Shown in pieces: positions 57,240 to 64,000 of a stretch of DNA of 64,000 nt. The DNA is from Enterobacter sp. Ag1. GTDB lineage: Bacteria; Pseudomonadota; Gammaproteobacteria; Enterobacterales; Enterobacteriaceae. The first letter of the stretch is position 1. Each line of letters opens with the position of its first letter. The notes below the pieces were generated by a model that saw only the letters and a program-made list of their open reading frames with translations, did no database searches and was not told the DNA's origin. The position numbers and the translations under genes were made by a program. The DNA lies in NCBI GenBank assembly GCA_000277545.1, contig AKXM01000040.1:186001-250000 (forward strand), in the 5' to 3' direction.

Positions 57240-57957
57240 TGATGTACAGAAATATTATGGCGACAATCACGTGCTGAAGGGCGTTAGCCTGGATATCGAC
57301 ATGGGCGAAGTGGTGTCGATCATCGGCCGCAGCGGCTCCGGCAAAAGTACGCTGCTGCGCTGTATGAACGGGCTGGAAGGCTACCAGGACGGCAGCATCA
57401 AGCTGGGCGGCATGACCATTACCGACCGCGAGTCGCAGGCGCGTGAAATCAGCCGTTCCGTGGGTATGGTGTTTCAGAACTTTAACCTATTCCCGCACAT
57501 GACCGCGCTGGAAAACGTGATGCTGGCGCCGCGCCGGGCGCTGAATAAAAGCGCCGCCGAATGCCGCGAGTTGGGGCTGGAGATGCTCAATAAAGTCGGC
57601 CTGGGCGAGCGGGTGGATTACTACCCGGCTAACCTGTCCGGCGGCCAGCAGCAGCGCGTGGCCATTGCCCGCGCGCTGGCAATGAACCCAAAAGTCTTGC
57701 TGTGCGATGAAATCACCTCGGCGCTTGACCCGGAACTGGTGGGCGAAGTGCTGAAAGTACTGGAGCAGCTGGCGGCAGAAGGCATGACGCTGATTCTGGT
57801 CACTCACGAAATGAACTTTGCCCGGGAAGTCGGCGACCGCGTGGTGTTTATGCACCAGGGCAAAGTGTGGGAGCAGGGGGAAAGCAAGTCGTTCTTCGCC
57901 AATCCCCGGACTCAGGAACTGCAGCAGTTTATTTCGTCCGTGCGCGGGCTGGGTTAA
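57220..57957 (+). CDS. Amino acid ABC transporter ATP-binding protein
   Basis: ATPase subunit of the GlnQ/HisP type, 245 residues. Walker A GRSGSGKST, Q-loop MVFQNFNLFPH, signature LSGGQQQR, Walker B VLLCDEITSALDPE (Cys-Asp-Glu), and switch His in LVTHEMNFA. Start MPLITINDVQKYY has GGAGA upstream and lies inside the permease end; the longer frame from 57124 is rejected. Closes the operon, followed by a terminator. Confidence 0.94.
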   Translation: MPLITINDVQKYYGDNHVLKGVSLDIDMGEVVSIIGRSGSGKSTLLRCMNGLEGYQDGSIKLGGMTITDRESQAREISRSVGMVFQNFNLFPHMTALENVMLAPRRALNKSAAECRELGLEMLNKVGLGERVDYYPANLSGGQQQRVAIARALAMNPKVLLCDEITSALDPELVGEVLKVLEQLAAEGMTLILVTHEMNFAREVGDRVVFMHQGKVWEQGESKSFFANPRTQELQQFISSVRGLG

Positions 57958-57963
57958 TCTTTG

Positions 57964-57997
57964 ACCGCCGGGCAACTGAGCGCGCCGGCGGTTTTTT
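57964..57997 (+). terminator. Amino acid ABC operon terminator
   Basis: ACCGCCGG and CCGGCGGT pair, followed by six T, 6 bp after the ATPase stop. Confidence 0.9.
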
Positions 57998-58146
57998 AAT
58001 TCCCCTCAACTTATCGGCCTGATAAGTGCCTCGCTAATAATCGCCGGGCGATCATGAAGCTCTCTTATAACCCGGGATTTCTGCTATCTGAACAAAGACG
58101 TTTTGTTACAATCTTGCCTCATTTTTTGGATAGGCAACAATTTCCT

Positions 58147-59616
58147 ATGGTTTCACAAGATAAAACGACAGAAGCGCCTGGCTTACGCCGCGAATTAAAG
58201 GCGCGCCACCTGACGATGATCGCCATCGGCGGATCCATCGGCACGGGGCTTTTCGTTGCCTCTGGGGCAACAATTTCTCAGGCAGGACCGGGCGGGGCGC
58301 TGCTCTCTTATATGCTGATTGGCCTGATGGTGTACTTCCTGATGACCAGCCTCGGCGAGCTGGCGGCGTTTATGCCGGTGTCCGGTTCTTTCGCGACCTA
58401 CGGCCAGAAATATGTCGAAGACGGCTTCGGCTTCGCGCTCGGCTGGAACTATTGGTACAACTGGGCGGTGACCATCGCCGTTGACCTCGTGGCCGCACAG
58501 CTGGTGATGAATTACTGGTTCCCCGACACCCCTGGCTGGATCTGGAGCGCGTTGTTCCTGGGCATTATGTTCCTGCTGAACTGGATCTCCGTGAAGGGCT
58601 TTGGCGAAGCGGAATACTGGTTCTCGCTGATAAAAGTGACCACCGTCATCATCTTCATCATTGTGGGTGTGATGATGATCGTGGGTATTTTCAAAGGGGC
58701 GCAGCCGGTAGGCTGGAGCAACTGGACAACCGGCGACGCGCCGTTTGCCGGGGGCTTTGCCGCAATGATCGGCGTGGCGATGATCGTCGGCTTCTCTTTC
58801 CAGGGCACCGAGCTTATCGGGATTGCAGCCGGTGAATCCGCTGACCCGGAGAAAAACATTCCTCGCGCCGTGCGCCAGGTGTTCTGGCGTATCCTGCTGT
58901 TCTACGTGTTCGCGATTCTGATTGTCAGCCTGATCATTCCTTATACCGATCCAAGCCTGCTGCGCAATGACGTGAAAGACATCAGCGTCAGTCCGTTCAC
59001 TCTGGTGTTCCAGCACGCGGGCCTGCTGTCTGCGGCGGCGGTGATGAACGCCGTTATCCTGACGGCGGTGCTGTCTGCGGGTAACTCCGGGATGTACGCT
59101 TCCACGCGCATGCTTTACACCCTGGCCTGCGACGGCAAAGCGCCGCGTATTTTCTCGAAGCTGTCCAAAGGTGGCGTGCCGCGTAACGCGCTGTATGCGA
59201 CCACCGTTATTGCCGCGCTGTGTTTCCTGACGTCTATGTTTGGCAACCAGACCGTTTACCTCTGGCTGCTGAATACCTCGGGGATGACCGGCTTTATCGC
59301 CTGGCTCGGGATTGCCATCAGCCACTATCGCTTCCGTCGCGGCTACGTGCTGCAGGGCAACGACATTAACGACCTGCCGTACCGCTCGGGCTTCTTCCCG
59401 ATTGGGCCGATCTTCGCGTTCGTGCTGTGCTTGATCATCACGCTGGGCCAGAACTACGAAGCGTTCCTGTCGGATACCATTGACTGGGGCGGCGTGGCGG
59501 CGACCTATATCGGCATCCCGCTGTTCCTGGCTATCTGGTTTGGCTACAAGATAACGAAGGGCAGCCGCTTTGTGCGCTACAGCGAAATGGAATTCCCGAA
59601 ATTTCGTGAGAAATAA
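58147..59616 (+). CDS. lysP: Lysine-specific permease LysP
   Basis: Amino acid-polyamine-organocation family lysine importer that also restrains CadC in E. coli. 489 residues, as in E. coli, with about 12 helices and near-identical sequence (MIAIGGSIGTGLFVASGATIS; FSFQGTELIGIAAGES). The start MVSQDKTTEAPGLRRELK matches E. coli; the frame from 58054 is longer but not supported. In E. coli ArgP activates it; no ArgP site was placed by eye. Confidence 0.97.
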   Translation: MVSQDKTTEAPGLRRELKARHLTMIAIGGSIGTGLFVASGATISQAGPGGALLSYMLIGLMVYFLMTSLGELAAFMPVSGSFATYGQKYVEDGFGFALGWNYWYNWAVTIAVDLVAAQLVMNYWFPDTPGWIWSALFLGIMFLLNWISVKGFGEAEYWFSLIKVTTVIIFIIVGVMMIVGIFKGAQPVGWSNWTTGDAPFAGGFAAMIGVAMIVGFSFQGTELIGIAAGESADPEKNIPRAVRQVFWRILLFYVFAILIVSLIIPYTDPSLLRNDVKDISVSPFTLVFQHAGLLSAAAVMNAVILTAVLSAGNSGMYASTRMLYTLACDGKAPRIFSKLSKGGVPRNALYATTVIAALCFLTSMFGNQTVYLWLLNTSGMTGFIAWLGIAISHYRFRRGYVLQGNDINDLPYRSGFFPIGPIFAFVLCLIITLGQNYEAFLSDTIDWGGVAATYIGIPLFLAIWFGYKITKGSRFVRYSEMEFPKFREK

Positions 59617-59642
59617 GCCTTAGCAACAATAAGTTACTCTTT

Positions 59643-59672
59643 AGAGGGCGTGATCATCACGCCCTTTTTTAT
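59643..59672 (+). terminator. lysP terminator
   Basis: AGAGGGCGTGAT and ATCACGCCCTTTTTT form a long stem followed by six T, 27 bp after the lysP stop. Confidence 0.92.
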
Positions 59673-59723
59673 TTCGCTCTCGCCAGCAATAATTCCTCCA
59701 GGTTATAGTAGAGAACAATTAAA

Positions 59724-59743
59724 TTGATAACCATTATCATTTG
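59724..59743 (+). promoter_or_regulatory. Fur box upstream of the iron ABC operon
   Basis: TTGATAACCATTATCATTTG holds the GATAAnnATTATC dyad typical of Fur-repressed enterobacterial genes. It is about 45-64 bp before the GTG start of the substrate-binding protein, overlapping the expected promoter. Confidence 0.82.
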
Positions 59744-59787
59744 CTTTATCGTTAACGCCATTCTTTAAGGAACGAAGGAGTGTTAGC

Positions 59788-60912
59788 GTGAAGCGTATGA
59801 TTAAATTCAAGAATATTTGTCTTGCCCTGGCATTAACCGCCGCTGGTTTGCCTGCCGCACTGGCCGCGACGGTGACCGATATCGTGGGGCGTGAAGTGAC
59901 CATCCCGCAGAAGGTTGACCGCATTTTGCTGGGGGAAGGGCGGCTGTTTTATGCTCTGGCGCTGCTGGAAGGGCAAAAACCGATTGACCGTATCGTCGGC
60001 TGGCAGGGCGATTTCCGTAAGTTAGATACGCAGACTTACGCGGAATATAAAGCGAAATTCCCGAAAATTGATGACATTCCGCTGATTGGCAGTACCACCG
60101 CCGACAGCGTCAGCCCGGAAAAAGTGCTGACTTTACACCCAGATGTGGCGATTTTTGGCCTGTCTGGTCACGGCCCTGGCCGCCACAGCGAGCTGGTCTC
60201 TCAGCTTGAAAAAGCGGGCGTCCCGGTGGTCTTCGTTGATTTTCGTACCTCGCCGCTGAAAAATACCTTGCCGAGCATGCGCGTGCTGGGCAAAGTGTTG
60301 CATCGCGAGAAACAGGCCGATGATTACATCGCCTTTTATGAAGCAAACCTGAAAAAAATTACCGACGTCACCGGCAAGATGGCGGAAAAAGACAAGCCAT
60401 CCGTGTTCATAGAACTGCGTGCGGCGGCCATGGAAGAGTGCTGTGGTTCGGCGGGCAAGGGTAACATGGGCGACTTCATCGACCTGGCGGGCGGCACGAA
60501 CATTGCCAAAAATCTGCTGCCGGGCGCGCTGGGCACCGTAAACCTGGAAAAAGTGCTTGCCGCTGATCCGCAGGTTTATATCGCCAGCGGCGGTAAAGCA
60601 CCTGGCTCAACCTCTCCGGGCGTAGTGCTTGGCGCTCAGGCTACTCAAGCCGAAGCGCAGGCCAGCCTCAAGAGCGTGCTGGAGCGTAAAGGCATTGACC
60701 AGTTAACCGCGGTCAAAGAAGGGCGCGCCTATGGCGTATGGCACAATTTCTACAATTCGCCGTACAACATCCTCGCGATTCAGGCGATGGCAACCTGGTT
60801 CCATCCACAGCAGTTTGCTGAGGTGAACCCGGAACAGACAATGCAGCAACTTTATAAACAGTTCCTGGCGGTCGAGCCAACGGGAACGTACTGGACCGAT
60901 CTTAAGAAGTAA
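59788..60912 (+). CDS. Iron-complex ABC transporter substrate-binding protein
   Basis: Periplasmic binding protein of the FepB/FecB/BtuF class (Pfam PF01497), 374 residues, on the long side for the family. The GTG start has GAAGGAG seven bases upstream and is chosen over an ATG three codons later. Signal peptide MKRMIKFKNICLALALT ends near PAALA/ATVTDI. The family opening (DIVGREVTIPQKVDRILL) is clear, and an unusual CC pair occurs in AMEECCGSAGKG. First gene of an operon with one FecCD permease and one ATPase, leading into cirA. The ligand, probably a siderophore or other iron complex, is not shown by sequence. Confidence 0.9.
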   Translation: MKRMIKFKNICLALALTAAGLPAALAATVTDIVGREVTIPQKVDRILLGEGRLFYALALLEGQKPIDRIVGWQGDFRKLDTQTYAEYKAKFPKIDDIPLIGSTTADSVSPEKVLTLHPDVAIFGLSGHGPGRHSELVSQLEKAGVPVVFVDFRTSPLKNTLPSMRVLGKVLHREKQADDYIAFYEANLKKITDVTGKMAEKDKPSVFIELRAAAMEECCGSAGKGNMGDFIDLAGGTNIAKNLLPGALGTVNLEKVLAADPQVYIASGGKAPGSTSPGVVLGAQATQAEAQASLKSVLERKGIDQLTAVKEGRAYGVWHNFYNSPYNILAIQAMATWFHPQQFAEVNPEQTMQQLYKQFLAVEPTGTYWTDLKK

Positions 60913-60927
60913 CGAAGGTAAGACTTA

Positions 60928-62004
60928 ATGAGTGCCACCACCGATCCAATGCCAAACGAGGCGCAGCCTGCCACCATCATGGGGCGATACCAGCAGGTGC
61001 TACGTCACCGCTATTTGCTGATGGGGGCGCTGGTTATTGCGATTTTCGCCTCGCTGCTGCTGGACTTTACCCTTGGTCCGTCCGGGCTGCCGCTGGATAC
61101 GCTGTGGCAGACTCTGATTGACCCGGCCAGCGCTAACGCCGGTACGCGGGTGATCGTGTGGGACATTCGTCTGCCTTATGCGCTGATGGCGCTGCTGGTC
61201 GGTATGGCGCTGGGCCTGGCGGGGGCGGAGATGCAAACCATCCTCAATAACCCGCTAGCCAGCCCGTTTACCCTCGGCGTTTCCTCCGCCGCGGCCTTTG
61301 GTGCCGCGTTGGCGATTATCCTCGGCATCGGTATTCCTGGGGTGCCCGATCAGTGGTTTATCTCCGCCAACGCCTTCGTCTTTGCACTGTTTGCCGCGCT
61401 GATGCTGGACGCCATTACCCGCTGGACCCGCGTGGCAAGTTCCGGCGTGGTGCTGTTTGGTATCGCGCTGGTGTTCACCTTTAACGCCCTGGTGTCGATG
61501 CTGCAGTTTATCGCCAGCGAAGACACGCTGCAGGGGCTGGTGTTCTGGACGATGGGCAGCCTGGCGCGAGCCTCCTGGGACAAGCTCGGCGTGCTGCTGC
61601 TGGCCTTCGCCATCATCATGCCGATTTCTATGCTGAGTTCCTGGAAGCTGACCGCGCTGCGCTTAGGCGAAGATCGTGCTGTCAGTTTTGGCATCGACGT
61701 AAAGCGTCTGCGTTTAGGCACGTTGCTGCGCATCAGTATTTTGTCCGCGCTGTCCGTGGCGTTTGTCGGCCCCATTGGTTTTATCGGCCTGGTGGCACCG
61801 CACATCGCCCGTATGCTGTTTGGCGAAGATCATCGTTTCTATCTCCCGGGCAGCGTGCTGGTCGGTGCTCTGGTGCTGTCGCTGGCGTCGGTTGCCTCTA
61901 AAAACATTATCCCTGGCGTCATTATTCCGGTGGGGATTGTCACCTCGCTGGTGGGCGTGCCGTTCTTCCTGAGTATTATTCTGCGCCATAAGGGGAACGT
62001 GTGA
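60928..62004 (+). CDS. Iron-complex ABC transporter permease (FecCD family)
   Basis: Inner-membrane permease of the BtuC/FecCD family, 358 residues, nine to ten helices. Family blocks: RLPYALMALLVGMALGLAGA near the start, NPLASPFTLGVSSAAAFGAA and FVGPIGFIGLVAPHIARMLF. A single permease implies a homodimer. Starts 15 bp after the binding-protein stop and overlaps the ATPase gene by one base. Confidence 0.94.
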   Translation: MSATTDPMPNEAQPATIMGRYQQVLRHRYLLMGALVIAIFASLLLDFTLGPSGLPLDTLWQTLIDPASANAGTRVIVWDIRLPYALMALLVGMALGLAGAEMQTILNNPLASPFTLGVSSAAAFGAALAIILGIGIPGVPDQWFISANAFVFALFAALMLDAITRWTRVASSGVVLFGIALVFTFNALVSMLQFIASEDTLQGLVFWTMGSLARASWDKLGVLLLAFAIIMPISMLSSWKLTALRLGEDRAVSFGIDVKRLRLGTLLRISILSALSVAFVGPIGFIGLVAPHIARMLFGEDHRFYLPGSVLVGALVLSLASVASKNIIPGVIIPVGIVTSLVGVPFFLSIILRHKGNV

Positions 62005-62789
62005 TGCAGGGCTTAAAGATTGATGCATTCAACGCCGGTTACCCGAAGCGTCAAATCATCGAAAACCTGAGCGTGCCAACGCTGCCGCGGGGCAAAATCA
62101 CCGTGCTGCTGGGGCCGAACGGCTGCGGGAAATCGACGCTGCTGCGTTCGCTGGCGGGGCTGAATCGCGCGGAAGGGCAGCTGTATCTTGATGGTGAAGA
62201 CTTAATGGCTTTGCCGTTCGCCAAACGCGCCGAAAAAGTGGTTTATCTGCCGCAGTCGCTGCCGCAGGGCGTCCATCTCCACGTGCTGGAGTCCATTATC
62301 GTGGCCCAGCGCGCGTCCGGTGGCCGCCATAGCGCTGAAAGCGAAGCGCAGGTCATGCAATTGCTGAAACAGCTGGGGATCTCGCACCTGGCGCTGAGCT
62401 ACCTCGACCAGCTTTCCGGCGGGCAAAAACAGCTGGTGGGCCTGGCGCAGTCTTTGATTCGCCGTCCGTCCCTGCTGCTGCTCGACGAACCGCTGAGCGC
62501 GCTGGATTTAAATTACCAGTTCCACGTCATGGATCTGGTCGCCCGCGAAACCCGCGAGCGTAATATCGTCACCGTTGTGGTGGTGCACGACATCAATATT
62601 GCTTTACGCCATAGCGAGCACGTTCTCATGCTGCGCGACGGCAAACTGGTTGCCAGCGGCGAGCCGGAGGAAGTGATTACTCCGCGCAGTCTGGCCCAGG
62701 TTTACGGCGTGAAGGGGCGCATTGAACGCTGCTCACAGGGTGTTGCCCAGGTGCTGATCGATGGCCTGGTGGAAACGCCCACCGTATAA
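62004..62789 (+). CDS. Iron-complex ABC transporter ATP-binding protein
   Basis: ATPase subunit of the FepC/BtuD class, about 261 residues. Walker A GPNGCGKST, signature LSGGQKQL, Walker B LLLLDEPLSALD, switch His in VVVHDINIAL. An in-frame GTG at 62001 is possible, but the ATG at 62004 follows AAGGGGAA by the better distance and overlaps the permease stop (TGATG). Confidence 0.94.
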   Translation: MQGLKIDAFNAGYPKRQIIENLSVPTLPRGKITVLLGPNGCGKSTLLRSLAGLNRAEGQLYLDGEDLMALPFAKRAEKVVYLPQSLPQGVHLHVLESIIVAQRASGGRHSAESEAQVMQLLKQLGISHLALSYLDQLSGGQKQLVGLAQSLIRRPSLLLLDEPLSALDLNYQFHVMDLVARETRERNIVTVVVVHDINIALRHSEHVLMLRDGKLVASGEPEEVITPRSLAQVYGVKGRIERCSQGVAQVLIDGLVETPTV

Positions 62790-62821
62790 CAACGCATTTC
62801 AGAAATACTAAGGAACACAGT

Positions 62822-62857
62822 ATGCAGCCGGCGGCCAATGTAGCCGCTGGCGCATAG
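62822..62857 (+). other. Eleven-codon ORF / hairpin before cirA
   Basis: An ATG seven bases after AAGGA opens an 11-codon frame (MQPAANVAAGA, then TAG). It overlaps a stable hairpin: GCCGGCGGC (62827-62835) with GCCGCTGGC (62843-62851), nine pairs including one G-T wobble. It may be a leader peptide, a transcript-processing stem, or neither. It lies 33 bp after the ATPase stop and 58 bp before cirA. Confidence 0.4.
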
Positions 62858-62915
62858 TGCAATGTGAGCGCTAAACGGTTGTTTCGTTTGTAATTCACCT
62901 CATGGAGAGAAAGAA

Positions 62916-64000
62916 ATGTTAAGGTTGAATCCCATTGTCCGGGGAGGACTTTGTGCGTCTGTACTTGGTCTGGCTTTTCCCGTCATCGCCGACGATCGCG
63001 AAGAAACCCTCGTTGTCACCGCGTCTGCCACCGAGCAAAACCTCAAAGATGCGCCCGCCAGTATCAGCGTCATCACCCGGGACGAACTGCAAAAAAAACC
63101 GGTTAACAATCTGAAGGATGTGCTGCAGAACGTGCCTGGCGTCCAGCTGACCAACGAAGGGGATAACCGCCGGGGCGTCAGTCTGCGAGGCCTGGACAGC
63201 AGCTACACCCTGATTCTGGTGGACGGTAAACGAGTCAACTCCCGTAATGCGGTATTCCGCCATAACGACTTCGATCTGAACTGGATCCCGGCGGATGCCA
63301 TCGAGCGCATCGAAGTGGTGCGCGGGCCGATGTCCTCCCTGTATGGTTCCGACGCCCTCGGCGGCGTGGTGAACATCATCACCCGTAAAGTTGGTAAAGC
63401 CTGGCACGGCACCTTCACCGTAGATTCCACGGTGCAAGAACACCGCGATCGCGGCGACACCTATAACGGCAACTTTTTCACCAGCGGCCCGCTAATTGAC
63501 GACGTGCTGGGCGTAAAAGTCTATGGCAGCCTGGGCAAGCGCCAGAAGGACGGCCAACAGGCGTCAACGACCAACGCCAGCGGCCTGACGCCGCAGATTG
63601 AAGGCTTCACTTCCCGCAATGCCAGCACCGAGTTTGCCTGGACGCCGGCTGAAAATCAGGATGTCACCGTGGGCTACGGCTTTGACCGTCATGACAGGGA
63701 ATCTGACTCGCTGGATAAGAATCGCATCGAACGTCAGGATTACTCCCTCGGGCATAACGGCCGCTGGGGCTTCGGCAATACCGAACTGCGTTTCTATGGC
63801 GACAAAATCGATAACCTGAATCCAGGCAACAGCGGGGCAATCACTTCACGCAACAACAGCCTGGACGGCAAGCTGGTGCTGCCGCTCAGCGACATCAACC
63901 AGTTCCTGACCTTCGGCGGGGAGTGGCGGCATGACAAGCTGAGCGATCCGGTGAATATTACCGGCGGTAATAGCTCGCAAACCTCGGCCAGCCAGTACGC
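62916..64000 (+). CDS. cirA: Catecholate siderophore receptor CirA (3' end outside window)
   Basis: TonB-dependent outer-membrane receptor for catecholate siderophore breakdown products such as dihydroxybenzoylserine, also used by colicins Ia/Ib and several microcins. About 361 codons are in the window; E. coli CirA has 663. Signal peptide ends near VIA/DDREE, the TonB box is ETLVVTA, and the plug domain ([33 protein letters not shown]) and first barrel strands follow. Identity with E. coli CirA is high. GGAGAG precedes the ATG. No Fur box of its own is seen in the 126-bp upstream gap, so it may depend on the ABC operon promoter. Confidence 0.96.
   Translation, partial: MLRLNPIVRGGLCASVLGLAFPVIADDREETLVVTASATEQNLKDAPASISVITRDELQKKPVNNLKDVLQNVPGVQLTNEGDNRRGVSLRGLDSSYTLILVDGKRVNSRNAVFRHNDFDLNWIPADAIERIEVVRGPMSSLYGSDALGGVVNIITRKVGKAWHGTFTVDSTVQEHRDRGDTYNGNFFTSGPLIDDVLGVKVYGSLGKRQKDGQQASTTNASGLTPQIEGFTSRNASTEFAWTPAENQDVTVGYGFDRHDRESDSLDKNRIERQDYSLGHNGRWGFGNTELRFYGDKIDNLNPGNSGAITSRNNSLDGKLVLPLSDINQFLTFGGEWRHDKLSDPVNITGGNSSQTSASQY

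Noticed and set aside
58195..59325. 376-codon minus-strand frame inside lysP
   Set aside because: His- and Gln-rich translation typical of the reverse of a GC-rich membrane protein gene; lysP is certain on the other strand.

Overview
This window is a chromosomal segment of a member of the Enterobacteriaceae close to, but not, Escherichia coli. Gene order and protein sequence follow the E. coli nrdA-gyrA-rcsCBD-ompC-ada-alkB-yojI, yejM-yejA, mepS-yeiP, setB-fruBKA and nfo-yeiH-yeiE-lysP-cirA stretches almost gene for gene, including the antisense RNA MicF and tRNA-Pro(GGG). Differences from E. coli K-12 (yfaL, eco-mqo-nap-ccm and the pseudouridine genes absent; mgtE and several transport loci added) rule out Escherichia. 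The genus cannot be fixed from sequence reading alone.

Layout. 1-6,100: nrdA (cut by the left edge) with NrdR/DnaA control sites, ubiG, gyrA. 6,180-12,430: the Rcs envelope-stress phosphorelay, with rcsC converging on the rcsD-rcsB operon. 12,850-14,410: MicF and OmpR-controlled ompC. 14,500-19,060: apbE, the alkylation-repair pair ada-alkB, and the exporter gene yojI. 19,170-20,790: mgtE and tRNA-Pro. 20,860-29,590: yejM, yejL, yejK, a DOPA-dioxygenase-family gene, rplY, radD, rsuA, bcr, yejG. 29,590-38,760: the yejABEF peptide importer, the phosphodiesterase gene pdeN, the murein hydrolase gene mepS, and lpxT. 38,800-46,830: yeiR, yeiQ, efpL, a DUF2534 gene, a copper-type TonB receptor with a DUF2946 partner, yeiW, setB. 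47,100-51,910: the Cra-controlled fructose PTS operon and a small toxin-antitoxin pair. 51,950-59,620: nfo, yeiH/yeiE, a four-gene polar amino acid ABC transporter, lysP. 59,720-64,000: a Fur-boxed iron-type ABC transporter leading into cirA (cut by the right edge).

Most genes are conserved housekeeping functions. The parts that stand out are accessory insertions in the conserved backbone. (i) The amino acid ABC operon after yeiE has a near-perfect sigma-54 promoter and two upstream NtrC-like sites, suggesting it is nitrogen-controlled. (ii) The copper receptor has a 36-residue methionine-rich insert and sits beside a His/Met-rich DUF2946 membrane protein and a DUF2534 protein, suggesting a copper-acquisition locus. 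(iii) The iron ABC transporter-cirA block has a Fur box only at its head and a short Shine-Dalgarno-preceded ORF/hairpin before cirA. (iv) A RelE-like/NadS-like toxin-antitoxin module has an inverted-repeat operator over its -10. No insertion sequence, prophage or CRISPR array was seen.
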